Source of the DNA: Ornithinimicrobium cerasi
GTDB taxonomy: Bacteria > Actinomycetota > Actinomycetes > Actinomycetales > Dermatophilaceae
Length of the DNA stretch: 64,000 bases
Direction of reading: 5' to 3'
Assembly: GCF_003702705.1 (NCBI RefSeq)
Contig: NZ_QZMN01000005.1
Coordinates: forward strand, 1 to 64,000
A model generated the notes under the pieces. The model was not told where the DNA came from, ran no database searches, and saw nothing but the letters and a program-made list of their open reading frames with translations. The translations under genes were made by a program, and so were the position numbers. Shown here piece by piece: positions 52,887 through 62,773 of this stretch (positions are counted from its first letter, which is position 1; every line of letters begins with the position of its first letter).

Positions 52887-55294
52887 CCCCGACCACCCCC
52901 GAGGTGCCGGTCTCGCGCGCCGGGCTCCGCGCCCTGCGGGCGGCGCGGCACGCGCTGAAGGTGCCACCGGTCCCGCGGGACTTCCGGCGCGACATCGAGG
53001 GGATGCGCGCGATCGCGGTGATCGGCGTGCTGCTGTGGCACGCGGGTGTGCCCCTCGTCCCGGGCGGCTTCGTCGGGGTCGACGTCTTCTTCGTCGTCAG
53101 CGGGTTCCTCATGACCGCGCTGCTGCTCGAGGAGGCCCGGGCGCGCGGCCGGATCGACGTCGGACGCTTCTACGCGCGCCGCGCCAGACGCCTGCTGCCG
53201 GCCGCTCTCACGGCGCTGCTGGGCACCGCCCTGCTCACCGTGCTGTTCCTGCCGCGGACCCGCTGGTGGGACACCGGGGTCGACGTGCTCTCGGCCGCCG
53301 CCTACCTCGTCAACTGGCGGATGGCCTCGGGCGCCACCGACTACCTCGACGTCTCGCGCGCGCCGAGCCCGGTCCAGCACTACTGGTCGCTGGCGGTCGA
53401 GGAGCAGTTCTACGTCCTCTGGCCGCTGCTGCTGCTCGCGATCCTCCTCGTCGCGCGCGGGCGGGCCGGCGTCTTCCGCGCCGGGTCCTGGACGATCACC
53501 GCGCTGCTGCTCGCGGGCTCGCTGGGGATCTCCTGGTGGTGGACGCAGAGCTACTCCGCGCAGGCCTACTTCGTCACCCCGACCCGGGTCTACGAGCTCA
53601 TGCTCGGTGCGGTGGTGGCGCTCGGTGCGCTGGCCTGGCCGACGATCCCGCGGTTCCTCTCCGCCGTGCTCGGGTGGCTGGGGCTGGCGATGGTGGTGGC
53701 CTCGCTGTTCGTCATCGACCAGCACACCCCCTTCCCCGGGACCGCCGCGCTCCTGCCGACCGTCGGCGCCGCGCTGGTGCTCGTCTCCGGCTTCCGGGCC
53801 GGGTCGTGGGGTCCGGAGCTCGCGCTGCGGGCGCGGTGGATGCAGTGGGTGGGCCGGATCAGCTACAGCCTCTACCTGTGGCACTGGCCCTTCGTCGCCG
53901 CCGCAGCCTCGATCGTCGGCGTCGGCGCGGGGGGCCCGGTCTCGCTCCCGGTGCAGTGGGGCCTGGTCGCGGTGCTCGTCTCGGTGGTCCCCGCCTGGCT
54001 CTCCTTCCGGTATGTCGAGGAGCCGGTCCGCGTCCACGGTCGCCTCCTCCAGCGTCGGGTGGGTCCCGGCGTGGCGACCTGGCGGACGCTGCGGCTGGGG
54101 GTCAACTGCAGCCTCGCCGGGGTGCTGCTGGGCCTGACGCTGATGGTCGCCGCGCCGCCGACGGTCTCGGGGGAGCAGGTCGCCTGGCGCACCCCGGCGG
54201 TCGTCGACGAGCTGCGTGCGCCGGTGGGTGCGGGGACGCTGGGTGCGGGGGGCGCGGTGGCGCCGCCGGCGTCCGGTGACGGTGGGGCGGGGGAGGACGA
54301 CGGGGCGGGGTCCGGCGGGGACGGGGTCGGGGCCGACGGCGGGGCGGGGACGGCCGGGCCCGACGGGTCGTCGTCGACGGCGGACGGCGCCGCGGCGACC
54401 GAGGAACCGGTGGCCGCGCCCCCGGAGCCGGAGCCGACGCCCGAGCCGGTGCCGGACGTGCTGGGCCAGCTGGCCGTGCCCGTGGAGCAGGTCCCGGCCG
54501 ACCGGCCGCTGATGGTGCCCGAGGGGTGCTTCCCGGGCCTGACCGAGAGCCAGGTCGGCGTGTGCGAGGCCGGTGACCCGGACGGTCCGGTCACGGTCGC
54601 GCTCTTCGGGGACAGCCACGCCGGGATGTGGGTCACCGCCCTCGACGAGATCGGCCGGGAGCGCGGCTGGCGCGTCGTGACGCTCGCCAAGTCGTCCTGC
54701 CCGCCGACCGCCGGGCTCGAGTTCGCCCGCGGTGCGGCACCCCAGGGCTACGAGCAGTGCACCGCCTACCAGCAGGACGTGCTCGAGCGGCTGCTCGCGG
54801 AGCAGCCGGACGTCGTGCTCATCTCCTCGGCCTCCTACGACGCCCCGGCGGAGGCGGTCGCGGAGGCCCTCGCCCGGCGGGTCGACCAGCTCGCCGCCCG
54901 CGACGTGCTGCCGGTGCTCGTCCGCGACGTGCCCCGCCCGCCGTTCGACCTCCCGGAGTGCCTGGTGGAGAACCCCGACCGCGCCAGCGCCTGCGCGTTC
55001 GACCGGGCCGACGCCCTCGCCCGCTCCGGCACCGGGCACGAGGAGCTCGCGCGGATCCGGCCGGGGATGCCGTTCGTCGACCTCACCGAGGCGATCTGCC
55101 CGGCCGAGACGTGCTCGCCCGTGGTGGGCGGCGTCGTCGTGTGGCGGGACAGCAACCACCTCTCGGCCACCTACGTGCGCTCGCTGCGCGACCTCGTCGA
55201 GCAGCGGCTCCTCCCGCTCGTGGCCCTGTCCCAGGTCAGCCTGCCCGCGGCGCCGGGCGGCCTGCTCGGCGGAGCGGCCCTCGGCTCGGGCTGA
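52883..55294 (+). CDS. Membrane acyltransferase (AT3/OafA) with C-terminal SGNH domain
   Basis: An 803-residue protein. The N-terminal acyltransferase-3 domain has about 10-11 helices (about 45-430), starting FRRDIEGMRAIAVIGVLLWH (the conserved histidine is in LLWHAG), then GFVGVDVFFVVSGFLMTALL. A Gly/Ala-rich linker follows (about 440-525). The periplasmic SGNH hydrolase domain has the catalytic serine in ALFGDSHAGMW and the DxxH pair in WRDSNHLSATYVRSL near the C-terminus. Such enzymes O-acetylate surface glycans. GTG 52883 overlaps the upstream gene by 4 bp. Confidence 0.92.
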   Translation: MTPTTPEVPVSRAGLRALRAARHALKVPPVPRDFRRDIEGMRAIAVIGVLLWHAGVPLVPGGFVGVDVFFVVSGFLMTALLLEEARARGRIDVGRFYARRARRLLPAALTALLGTALLTVLFLPRTRWWDTGVDVLSAAAYLVNWRMASGATDYLDVSRAPSPVQHYWSLAVEEQFYVLWPLLLLAILLVARGRAGVFRAGSWTITALLLAGSLGISWWWTQSYSAQAYFVTPTRVYELMLGAVVALGALAWPTIPRFLSAVLGWLGLAMVVASLFVIDQHTPFPGTAALLPTVGAALVLVSGFRAGSWGPELALRARWMQWVGRISYSLYLWHWPFVAAAASIVGVGAGGPVSLPVQWGLVAVLVSVVPAWLSFRYVEEPVRVHGRLLQRRVGPGVATWRTLRLGVNCSLAGVLLGLTLMVAAPPTVSGEQVAWRTPAVVDELRAPVGAGTLGAGGAVAPPASGDGGAGEDDGAGSGGDGVGADGGAGTAGPDGSSSTADGAAATEEPVAAPPEPEPTPEPVPDVLGQLAVPVEQVPADRPLMVPEGCFPGLTESQVGVCEAGDPDGPVTVALFGDSHAGMWVTALDEIGRERGWRVVTLAKSSCPPTAGLEFARGAAPQGYEQCTAYQQDVLERLLAEQPDVVLISSASYDAPAEAVAEALARRVDQLAARDVLPVLVRDVPRPPFDLPECLVENPDRASACAFDRADALARSGTGHEELARIRPGMPFVDLTEAICPAETCSPVVGGVVVWRDSNHLSATYVRSLRDLVEQRLLPLVALSQVSLPAAPGGLLGGAALGSG

Positions 55295-55337
55295 CCGGAT
55301 CCGACGTCAGGGACCGGGGCACGCGCGGTCCTGGACG

Positions 55338-56684
55338 TCAGCCGCCCGGCGCGGAGAGGACCGGGGCACGCGCCGGGACGGCTGACCTCCGGGGCGGTCG
55401 TTCGTGCGCCACCCGCCACAGCACCCACGCCCAGGCGGCGACGCGCAGCACGACGACGAGGGAGTACGTCGACGCCGGGAGGCCGCGGCCCGGGTCGCTG
55501 GAGTAGGCGATGTGCAGCCACGTCATGACGAAGTGGAGGGTCTCGAGGAACGCCCAGACGAGGTGCTCCCACCACGGCCGGGACGACAGGGCCAGGAACG
55601 GCAGCAGCCACAGGCCGGACTGCACCGACAAGGACGGCGCGGTCAGCACGACCACGAGCATGATCAGGGCGGCCACCTGGTGGACCGCGAGCACGCGTCG
55701 CCACGGTCGGCTGACCACCCAGGCCGCCAGTCCGAGCCCCCCGACCCAGCCCGCGACGGCCACCGTCACGGTCAGCTCGGCGGGCACGGACAGGCCGTGC
55801 AGGGCGGGGACCATCTGCAGCGCGCCGAACCCGGCCCCCTGGCTCCACCACTGCTGCGCGCCGGCGAGGGCCTGCGGCTCGACCAGCACGAGCGGAAGCA
55901 CGACCCCGAGCGCCCCCAGCACCGCCCCGACGACGAGCCGTCCGGCCGGCAGCAGGTCCCGACGCCGCCAGGCGACGAGCACGATGGCGGCCACGAAGAC
56001 CAGCGGGAAGGGACGCACGAGCGTCGCCAGCCCGAGCAGCAGGCCGGCGACCCAGCCGCGGTCCCGTCGCCACGCGAACAGACCCAGCATGGTCAGCGCG
56101 ACCCCGAGGAGGTCGGTCGAGACGAGGGCGAGGGTGACCAGCACCGGGCTGACGGCCAGGTGGGCGGCCTGCCACGGGCGGCCCGGCTGCAGCCCCACGG
56201 TCGCCGTCACCGCCGCGGAGAGGAGCAGCACGGCGGCCAGCGCCCACAGCGAGAAGACCCACTGCTGCGCCGCCAGGCCCTGCCCTCCCTCGGGCGAGAT
56301 CTGCGCCGCCAGCCACATGGCGATCCCGGACAGGGGCGGTTGGTTGGAGGGGACGTCGCCCACCCACGGCAGCTCCCGCTGCGCCAGCGGCGAGCTGACG
56401 TGGACGACCGGCAGGTCGGAGTAGCAGGCCCGCCAGAACTGGTCGGGCGTGCTCCAGCCCTTCATCAGGCAGTGGCCCTTCTGCCACACGCCGAGGGCGA
56501 GCACCGCGGTGCCCATCAGGACGAGGCTCACCGCGGCGCCCACGAGACCGCGGGCGCCGACCACGGCATACCTGCCCGCCGGTCCGCCGACCACCGCGGT
56601 GGCGCGCTCGACGACCGGGTCGACCCAGGACGGCACGACGTACGGGACGTCGCCGCGGGTGCGCTCGGGGGGCGGCGGCGTCAT
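55338..56684 (-). CDS. Polytopic glycosyltransferase-like membrane protein (GT87/DUF2029 type)
   Basis: A 448-residue protein with about 10-12 hydrophobic segments. It contains the loop DLPVVHVSSPLAQRELPWVG with acidic residues in the first extracytoplasmic loop. The core RPFPLVFVAAIVLVAWRRRD, then GWLLPFLALSSRPWWEHLVW, fits polyprenyl-phosphate-dependent (GT-C) mannosyl/arabinosyltransferases. Its mycobacterial counterpart by position is Rv0051, next to ponA1. The donor and acceptor cannot be read. GTG/ATG choice is not decided by an obvious ribosome binding site. Confidence 0.82.
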   Translation of the reverse strand: MTPPPPERTRGDVPYVVPSWVDPVVERATAVVGGPAGRYAVVGARGLVGAAVSLVLMGTAVLALGVWQKGHCLMKGWSTPDQFWRACYSDLPVVHVSSPLAQRELPWVGDVPSNQPPLSGIAMWLAAQISPEGGQGLAAQQWVFSLWALAAVLLLSAAVTATVGLQPGRPWQAAHLAVSPVLVTLALVSTDLLGVALTMLGLFAWRRDRGWVAGLLLGLATLVRPFPLVFVAAIVLVAWRRRDLLPAGRLVVGAVLGALGVVLPLVLVEPQALAGAQQWWSQGAGFGALQMVPALHGLSVPAELTVTVAVAGWVGGLGLAAWVVSRPWRRVLAVHQVAALIMLVVVLTAPSLSVQSGLWLLPFLALSSRPWWEHLVWAFLETLHFVMTWLHIAYSSDPGRGLPASTYSLVVVLRVAAWAWVLWRVAHERPPRRSAVPARAPVLSAPGG

Positions 56685-56705
56685 GCGGTCAGGGTAGGTG
56701 CTGCG

Positions 56706-59021
56706 TCAGCCGTCGCCCGGCTGACCGCCCCCGGCGCCGTCCCCGGGCGGTCCGCCCCCACCCTGACCGGGCGGCGCGCCCCCACCCTCACCGGGCGGTT
56801 CGGTGGTCGGCGGCGGTGGCGGCGGCACCGGCGTGGTCGGGGCGGGCGTCGTGGGTTCCGGGGTGGTCGGCGCGGGTGTCGTCGGCTCGGGCGTCGTCGG
56901 CACCGGCTCGGTCGTGGTCTGCGTCGGCGCGTCCGTCGTGGTCTCCGTGGGCTCCTCCGACGTGGTCGTCTCGGTCGGCTCGTCCGTGGTCGTCGGTGCG
57001 GGCTCCTGGGTGGTCGGCTCGACCTCGGTCGGCGCCTCGGTGGTGTTCAGCACCTCGCCCACGCCGACGCGCTCGGGGAACGGGAGGACCTCCTCGCCCT
57101 CCATCGCGAGCCGCATGAACTCGCCCCAGATCTCCGCCGGGAACGTGCCGCCGGTGACCTGGTCCAGGCCGGCGACGTCCTGCATCGGCACGGTGCCGTC
57201 GCCCTTGTACATGACCACCCCGGCCGCGAGCTGCGGCACGAAGCCGTCGAACCACGCCGAGACGTTGTTCTCGCTCGTGCCCGACTTTCCGGCGCTGGGC
57301 CGGCCGATGTCGCCGGAGGTCACGCCCGAGCCCTGGGTCATCACGTAGGTCATCGCGTCGGTGACGTCGACGGCGACGTCCCGGTCGACGCCCTCCTCGG
57401 TCGTGGGTTCCGCCTCGAAGGTGGTGGCCCCGGTGCGGTCCACGACCCGGGCGACCAGGTAGGGCTGCGCGCGCTCGCCCTCCGCGGCGAGGGTCGCGTA
57501 GGCGTTCGTCATCTCCACCAGGGTCGGCGAGGCGGTGCCCAGCACGTTGGTGAGGTCGGCGCCCAGGCCCGGGGTGTCCTCGGGGATCCCCAGGTCGATC
57601 GCGGCCTCCACCGTGCGCTCCGGACCGATCTCCTCGTTGAGCTGCACGTAGATGGTGTTGACCGACTCGGCCAGCGCCACCCGCAGGTCGAGGGTGCCGA
57701 AGGAGACGTCCCGGAAGTTGCGGACGTCCACCTCCCCGCTCTCCACCCCGAAGGTCATCGGGCTGGGACCGGGGTAGGTCGTCAGCGTGTCCACCCCGTC
57801 GGCGACGGCCGCCAGCAGGGTGACCGGCTTGAACAGCGAGCCCGCCTGGACCCGGGCGTCGGTGGCCGCGTTGAGCTGGGTCTGCTGGTAGTCGGCGCCG
57901 CCGTACATCGCGGTGATCGCCCCGTCGCCGGGTCGGACGGCGGTGAGGCCGACCGACAGGTCGTCGGTGCCCTCGCCGGTGGGGCGGAACTCCTCGACCG
58001 CGGCCTTGGCCGCGTCCTGGTGCTTCTCCACGATCGTGGTGGTCACCCGCAACCCGCCGCTGTCGATCGCGGCGTCGTCGAGCTCCAGCTCCTCGGCGAG
58101 CTCGGAGCGGACCAGCTGCGCGACATACCCGTCGACCCCCTGGACCGCCGTGGTCGGCTGCGGCTCGGTGATCTCGGGGAACTGCACGCTCTCGCGGGTT
58201 GCGGCGTCGAGCCAGCCCTCCTCCACCATCCCGTCGAGGACGTAGTCGAGACGCGCCTCGACCCGCTCCTGGTTGCCGTCGGCGTAGGCGGGGTCGAAGA
58301 GCGCCGGGGCGTTCATCACCGAGGAGAGGAAGGCTCCCTCCTCGACGGTGAGCTCGGAGACGTCCTTGTCGAAGTAGGCCTGGCTCGCCGTCTGGATCCC
58401 GTAGGCGCCGCGGCCGAAGTAGATGGTGTTGAGGTAGTTGGAGAGGATCTGGTCCTTGGACTGCTCGTTGTCGATCTTGACCGAGATGAGGATCTCGCGG
58501 ACCTTGCGCTGCAGGGTCTGGTCGGCGGTGAGGTAGTAGTTCTTCACGTACTGCTGGGTGATCGTCGACCCGCTCTGGACGCCGTCACCGGCGAGCGTTC
58601 GCCAGGCCCCGCGCAGCGTCCCGGTGACCGAGACGCCCTCGTTCTCGTAGAAGGAACGGTCCTCGGCGGCGAGCACGGCCTGCTCGACGTGGTCCGGCAC
58701 CTGCTCCAGCGTCACGTCCTCCCGGTCGTAGCCGCCGGTGAAGCGTGCCAGCTCGGTCTCCCCGTCGGCGTAGTAGAGGATCGTGCTCTGCGCGTCGGCG
58801 AAGTCGTTGGGCTCGGGGATCTCGGTCCGCGAGTAGGCGACGGCGAACGCGCCCGCCGCGACGGCGACGCCGAGCAGGCCGAGGCCGAGCAGCCAGAGCA
58901 GCAGGAGGCGCAGACGCGAGCGGCCGGTGCGACGTGCGCCGGCACGTCGGCCGGACCGCTTGCCGGTGCTCTTCTGCGTCGCGCGCGCCTCCCGGCGGGT
59001 GGCTGGGGTGGAGGGATTCAC
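56706..59021 (-). CDS. ponA: Class A penicillin-binding protein PonA
   Basis: A 771-residue bifunctional peptidoglycan synthase. A basic cytoplasmic tail (1-35) and a transmembrane helix (about 38-62) precede the GT51 glycosyltransferase domain, which shows its glutamate motif in [13 protein letters not shown] and then [14 protein letters not shown]. The transpeptidase domain carries the catalytic Ser395 in GSLFKPVT and the KTGT-like box [15 protein letters not shown]. The last 110 residues are Thr/Pro-rich repeats ([18 protein letters not shown]) ending in a Gly/Pro tail, likely cell-wall spanning. GTG 59021 is the start. It sits divergently from ino1, as in mycobacteria. Confidence 0.95.
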   Translation of the reverse strand: MNPSTPATRREARATQKSTGKRSGRRAGARRTGRSRLRLLLLWLLGLGLLGVAVAAGAFAVAYSRTEIPEPNDFADAQSTILYYADGETELARFTGGYDREDVTLEQVPDHVEQAVLAAEDRSFYENEGVSVTGTLRGAWRTLAGDGVQSGSTITQQYVKNYYLTADQTLQRKVREILISVKIDNEQSKDQILSNYLNTIYFGRGAYGIQTASQAYFDKDVSELTVEEGAFLSSVMNAPALFDPAYADGNQERVEARLDYVLDGMVEEGWLDAATRESVQFPEITEPQPTTAVQGVDGYVAQLVRSELAEELELDDAAIDSGGLRVTTTIVEKHQDAAKAAVEEFRPTGEGTDDLSVGLTAVRPGDGAITAMYGGADYQQTQLNAATDARVQAGSLFKPVTLLAAVADGVDTLTTYPGPSPMTFGVESGEVDVRNFRDVSFGTLDLRVALAESVNTIYVQLNEEIGPERTVEAAIDLGIPEDTPGLGADLTNVLGTASPTLVEMTNAYATLAAEGERAQPYLVARVVDRTGATTFEAEPTTEEGVDRDVAVDVTDAMTYVMTQGSGVTSGDIGRPSAGKSGTSENNVSAWFDGFVPQLAAGVVMYKGDGTVPMQDVAGLDQVTGGTFPAEIWGEFMRLAMEGEEVLPFPERVGVGEVLNTTEAPTEVEPTTQEPAPTTTDEPTETTTSEEPTETTTDAPTQTTTEPVPTTPEPTTPAPTTPEPTTPAPTTPVPPPPPPTTEPPGEGGGAPPGQGGGGPPGDGAGGGQPGDG

Positions 59022-59176
59022 CCCGTCATTGTGCCCGCAGTCGCTGGGCGGTCTCTGCGAAGCGCGCTGGTATGGGGTCGCTCACCGGCGGAATGGACCC
59101 GGCACGGGCGGCGTTGACGCTCTCTGGTGGGTGGCCGGTCGGCCGCCTTGAGTCGATCCCCCGAGGAGAACTGCAG

Positions 59177-60244
59177 ATGGCATCGGTGCGCGTGGCGATC
59201 GTGGGCGTGGGCAACTGCGCCAGCTCGTTGGTGCAGGGCGTCGAGTACTACAAGGACGCCGACCCCGACGCGACGGTCCCCGGCCTCATGCACGTGCAGT
59301 TCGGCGACTACCACGTCTCGGACGTCGAGTTCGTGGCCGCCTTCGACGTGGACGCCAAGAAGGTCGGCTTCGACCTGTCCGAGGCGATCTCCGCGAGCGA
59401 GAACAACACGATCAAGATCGCCGACGTCCCCCCGACCGGGGTGACGGTGCTGCGCGGCCCGACCCTGGACGGCCTGGGTAAGTACTACTCGCTGACCATC
59501 GAGGAGTCCGACTTCGAGCCGGTCGACGTCGTGCGGGCCCTGCGCGAGGCCGAGGTGGACGTGCTGGTGTCCTACCTGCCGGTCGGCAGCGAGGCGGCGG
59601 ACAAGTTCTACGCCCAGTGCGCCCTCGACGCCGGGGTCGCCTTCGTCAACGCGCTGCCCGTCTTCATCGCCTCCGACCCCGAGTGGGCGCGCAAGTTCGA
59701 GGAGGCCGGCGTGCCGATCGTCGGCGACGACATCAAGAGCCAGGTCGGTGCGACCATCACCCACCGGGTGATGGCCAAGCTGTTCGAGGACCGCGGCGTC
59801 GCCCTGGACCGCACCTACCAGCTCAACGTGGGCGGCAACATGGACTTCAAGAACATGCTGGAGCGCGACCGGCTGGAGTCGAAGAAGCTCTCCAAGACCC
59901 AGGCCGTGACGTCCAACATGTCCGCGACGATGGCGGACCGGGACGTCCACATCGGCCCGTCCGACTACGTGCAGTGGCTCGACGACCGCAAGTGGGCCTA
60001 CGTCCGCCTCGAGGGCCGCGCCTTCGGCGACGTGCCGCTGAGCCTGGAGTACAAGCTCGAGGTGTGGGACTCGCCCAACTCCGCCGGCATCATCATCGAC
60101 GCCATCCGCGCTGCGAAGATCGCTGCGGACCGCGGCCAGGGCGGCCCGGTCGTCGGGGCCTCCGCCTACCTGATGAAGTCTCCGCCGGTGCAGATGCCCG
60201 ACGAGGAGGGCCGCGCGGCCGTCGAGGCGTTCATCCGTGGCTGA
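59177..60244 (+). CDS. ino1: Inositol-1-phosphate synthase
   Basis: A 355-residue NAD-dependent synthase making 1D-myo-inositol 3-phosphate from glucose 6-phosphate, the first step to mycothiol and phosphatidylinositol. The NAD motif is [20 protein letters not shown] at residues 6-25. Conserved segments are [35 protein letters not shown] and [23 protein letters not shown] 59177 has GAGGAG 9 bases upstream. Mycothiol use fits with the SigR-type control of trxBA elsewhere in the window. It converges on the secreted protein gene. Confidence 0.96.
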   Translation: MASVRVAIVGVGNCASSLVQGVEYYKDADPDATVPGLMHVQFGDYHVSDVEFVAAFDVDAKKVGFDLSEAISASENNTIKIADVPPTGVTVLRGPTLDGLGKYYSLTIEESDFEPVDVVRALREAEVDVLVSYLPVGSEAADKFYAQCALDAGVAFVNALPVFIASDPEWARKFEEAGVPIVGDDIKSQVGATITHRVMAKLFEDRGVALDRTYQLNVGGNMDFKNMLERDRLESKKLSKTQAVTSNMSATMADRDVHIGPSDYVQWLDDRKWAYVRLEGRAFGDVPLSLEYKLEVWDSPNSAGIIIDAIRAAKIAADRGQGGPVVGASAYLMKSPPVQMPDEEGRAAVEAFIRG

Positions 60245-60277
60245 AGGGGGCCCGGTCCCCGCCGGAGCGTCCGGGCG

Positions 60278-62665
60278 TCAATCGCTGACGTAGCCAGCCA
60301 CGCGGCGGGGTACCGACCCGTCCAGGTCGCCGGACCCGGTCTGACCCTGCCCGGCAGCCCCCCAGCACCAGGGTGTCCCGGAGGCGAGGACGCAGTTGGT
60401 CGTCCCGCTCGCCGTGACCCGGGTGACCCCGGCTGGCACACCGCTCACGGGCACCGGTCCCCACGGGTCGCCGTACACGGGTGACACGACGAGGTTGTCG
60501 TTGCCGCCCCAGCACACGAGCCCGGTGGAGGTGGCGCCGCAGGTGTGCCGCGCCCCGGCGTCGAGCGACCCGAGCCCGGTGGGGAGTCCCTGTACGGGCG
60601 CGGGGGTCATGGCGTAGGCAGGGTAGGAGGGGGTGCCGTAGCCGAGCTGTCCACGGTGGTTGTCCCCCCAGCAGGAGACGGCCCCGTCAGCGAGCAGGGC
60701 ACAGCTGTGCGACGCCCCCACGGCGACGACCTGCACCTCTGTGACACCGGGGACCCGTGCAGGCAGGGGCCGGTTCGTCGTCGTCCCATCGCCCAGCTCG
60801 CCCCGGTAGTTCTGCCCCCAGCACCACGCGGTCCCGGAGTCTGCGGTCGCACAGGTGTGGTAGCCGCCGGTGACGACACGCCGGACCGGCTCCCCCAGCC
60901 CCTGCACGCGTGTCGGCGTCGACCTGGAGGTCGTGGTCCCGTCGCCCAGGCCCCCGTACGTGTTCAGTCCCCAGCACCAGGCGTCCCCGGTGTCGGTCAC
61001 GGCGCAGGTGACGCCTGGCCCGGTGCTGAGCGACCGCACAGCCCCCGGGAGCACCCGGACCGTGACGGGGCCAGGGCGGTCGACGCTCGAGCCGTCGCCC
61101 AGCTGGCCGGCGTAGTTCGCGCCCCAGCACTGGACCGTCCCGTCCTCCAGGAGGGCGCAGGCGTGGGTGCCGCTCGCGCTGACCGCGTCGGCTCGCCCCG
61201 ACAGCCCGACGACCTCGATCGGCGTCGTGCGCGCCCAGGGCAGGGTGGAGCCGACGCCGAGCTGTCCGCGGGAGTTCGCGCCCCAGCAGGTGACGCCCCC
61301 GCCACCGGTCGTCGCGCAGCTCGCACCGTCCCCGGCCGAGACGTCCGTCGCGGTCCAGCCCGTGCCGGGCGGGCTCGCGCTGATCGCCAGCGACAGGGTC
61401 GTGCGGACCGTGCCGACCCGGTCCTCCAGAGCGATCGCGACCTCATGGTTGCCGGGGGACAACGGGACGCCGGTGATGACCAGCTGGTTGGCGTCGGTGT
61501 AGGACTGGAGACCCGCCGGAAGGACGCCGTCGCCGCTGACGGACCACCGGTAGGGGCCCCCCGTGCCCCCGCGCGCGCTCACCCGCGCCGTGTACGGCCG
61601 GTTCTCCTGCCCCTCGGGCAGCACGGTCGAGTCGACCCACAGCAGGTCGACCGCGTGGGCGGCGGCGCGGAGCGTGTCCTCGCACAGCCCCAGAGATCCG
61701 CCCAGGGCGACGACCCGAGTAGGGGCCGCGGCCCGGAGGTAGTCGCGGACAGCGGTGGGCAGGGTGCCGCAGGTGGTGCCGTTGACGAGGAGGATGGGGC
61801 CGTCGGTCAGGGCTCCACCCGCGATGGCGTCCGCGAAGACGTCTCCCCGTGCCAGGTAGGCGGTGGCCGGCCGGTGCGGGTGGCGGTAGGTCGCCACGGC
61901 GGCGGACGTGGCATAGCGGCTGGTCCCGGAGAGGCGTGTCGTCGCGCGTCCGCCGGCCACCTCCTGCAGCAGCGTGTCGGGAAGGGCCACCGGGCCGCCG
62001 AGCGCGATCACCCGCTCCGGCCCGAGCCGTGCGATCTCCTGCCGGACCACGTCGGGTACCCCCGAGGGGGGCAGCAGCAGGACCGGTCCGGCGGTGAGGA
62101 CACCCCCGGACACGGCGTCCGGCGAGTCCGCGCCGCTCGCCACGTAGACCTCACGGACAGCTCCGGTCGGGAACGCGCGCCGGCTGATGGCGACCGCGGT
62201 GGCGTAGCGGGTCGGGCCGCTGAGGCGCGTCGTCGGACGACCTGCGGCCACCTCGCGCAGGACGTCGTCGCACACGGCCGTGGGGCCGCCCAGCGCGACG
62301 ACACGGGCGGGGTCGAGTCGGGCGACCTCCGCACTGACCACCCCTGGGACAGGACCGCAGGACCGCACGAGCAGCACCGGCCCGTCGATCAGAGCCCCGC
62401 CGGCGAGCGCGTCGGCGAAGACGTCGGCCCGGGCGATGTAGACGGCCCCGGTGCCCTGGGGGAACTCGGTCGGGAAGGCGCTCCGCGCGACGGCGGCGGC
62501 GGTGCCGTAGCGGTCCGGCCCCCAGAGTCGGTCCGTGGTCGCGGGTGCGGCGGGCAGGACGGCTGCGGCTGGCGCGGACGCCGGCCCGAGGGCCGGGAGG
62601 CCCAGGAGGAGAAGGAGGGCAGAGAGCAGGCCGAGGAGGGCGCGGGCGCGGGTGCGGGGAGTCAC
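60278..62665 (-). CDS. Secreted protein with three CW_binding_2 repeats, Ig-like domain and RCC1 repeats
   Basis: A 795-residue exported protein. The signal peptide is about 1-34 (ALLGLLSALLLLLGLPALGP). Three cell-wall-binding repeats of about 95 residues follow (about 42-320), marked by DRLWGPDRYGTAAAVARSAF, TTRLSGPTRYATAVAISRRA and TTRLSGTSRYATSAAVATYR, each with a VALGG motif. An Ig-like He_PIG domain comes next (about 330-430), then about seven RCC1 repeats marked by VTCWGANSRGQLGVGS and similar (about 445-780). GTG 62665 is the start. It is a likely surface adhesin or wall-anchored binding protein; the ligand is unknown. Confidence 0.9.
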   Translation of the reverse strand: MTPRTRARALLGLLSALLLLLGLPALGPASAPAAAVLPAAPATTDRLWGPDRYGTAAAVARSAFPTEFPQGTGAVYIARADVFADALAGGALIDGPVLLVRSCGPVPGVVSAEVARLDPARVVALGGPTAVCDDVLREVAAGRPTTRLSGPTRYATAVAISRRAFPTGAVREVYVASGADSPDAVSGGVLTAGPVLLLPPSGVPDVVRQEIARLGPERVIALGGPVALPDTLLQEVAGGRATTRLSGTSRYATSAAVATYRHPHRPATAYLARGDVFADAIAGGALTDGPILLVNGTTCGTLPTAVRDYLRAAAPTRVVALGGSLGLCEDTLRAAAHAVDLLWVDSTVLPEGQENRPYTARVSARGGTGGPYRWSVSGDGVLPAGLQSYTDANQLVITGVPLSPGNHEVAIALEDRVGTVRTTLSLAISASPPGTGWTATDVSAGDGASCATTGGGGVTCWGANSRGQLGVGSTLPWARTTPIEVVGLSGRADAVSASGTHACALLEDGTVQCWGANYAGQLGDGSSVDRPGPVTVRVLPGAVRSLSTGPGVTCAVTDTGDAWCWGLNTYGGLGDGTTTSRSTPTRVQGLGEPVRRVVTGGYHTCATADSGTAWCWGQNYRGELGDGTTTNRPLPARVPGVTEVQVVAVGASHSCALLADGAVSCWGDNHRGQLGYGTPSYPAYAMTPAPVQGLPTGLGSLDAGARHTCGATSTGLVCWGGNDNLVVSPVYGDPWGPVPVSGVPAGVTRVTASGTTNCVLASGTPWCWGAAGQGQTGSGDLDGSVPRRVAGYVSD

Positions 62666-62773
62666 AGGGGGTCCTCGGCAGGTGGGACGGAGCCGCCCAG
62701 GACTGTGCGACGCGGGCAGTATGCCCGATCCGGTGCCCGGGGGGAAGACCGGGCAGCCGCGTATCGTCGGGGG

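Noticed and set aside
55311-55373. 16-bp direct repeat GGACCGGGGCACGCGC at 55311 and 55358
   Set aside because: It spans the end of the acyltransferase gene region and the end of the glycosyltransferase-like gene. With only two GC-rich copies, no function can be argued.
55404-59117. Long open frame on the plus strand antisense to the glycosyltransferase-like gene and ponA
   Set aside because: A low-complexity Arg/Gly/His product spanning two real genes. It is a composition artefact.
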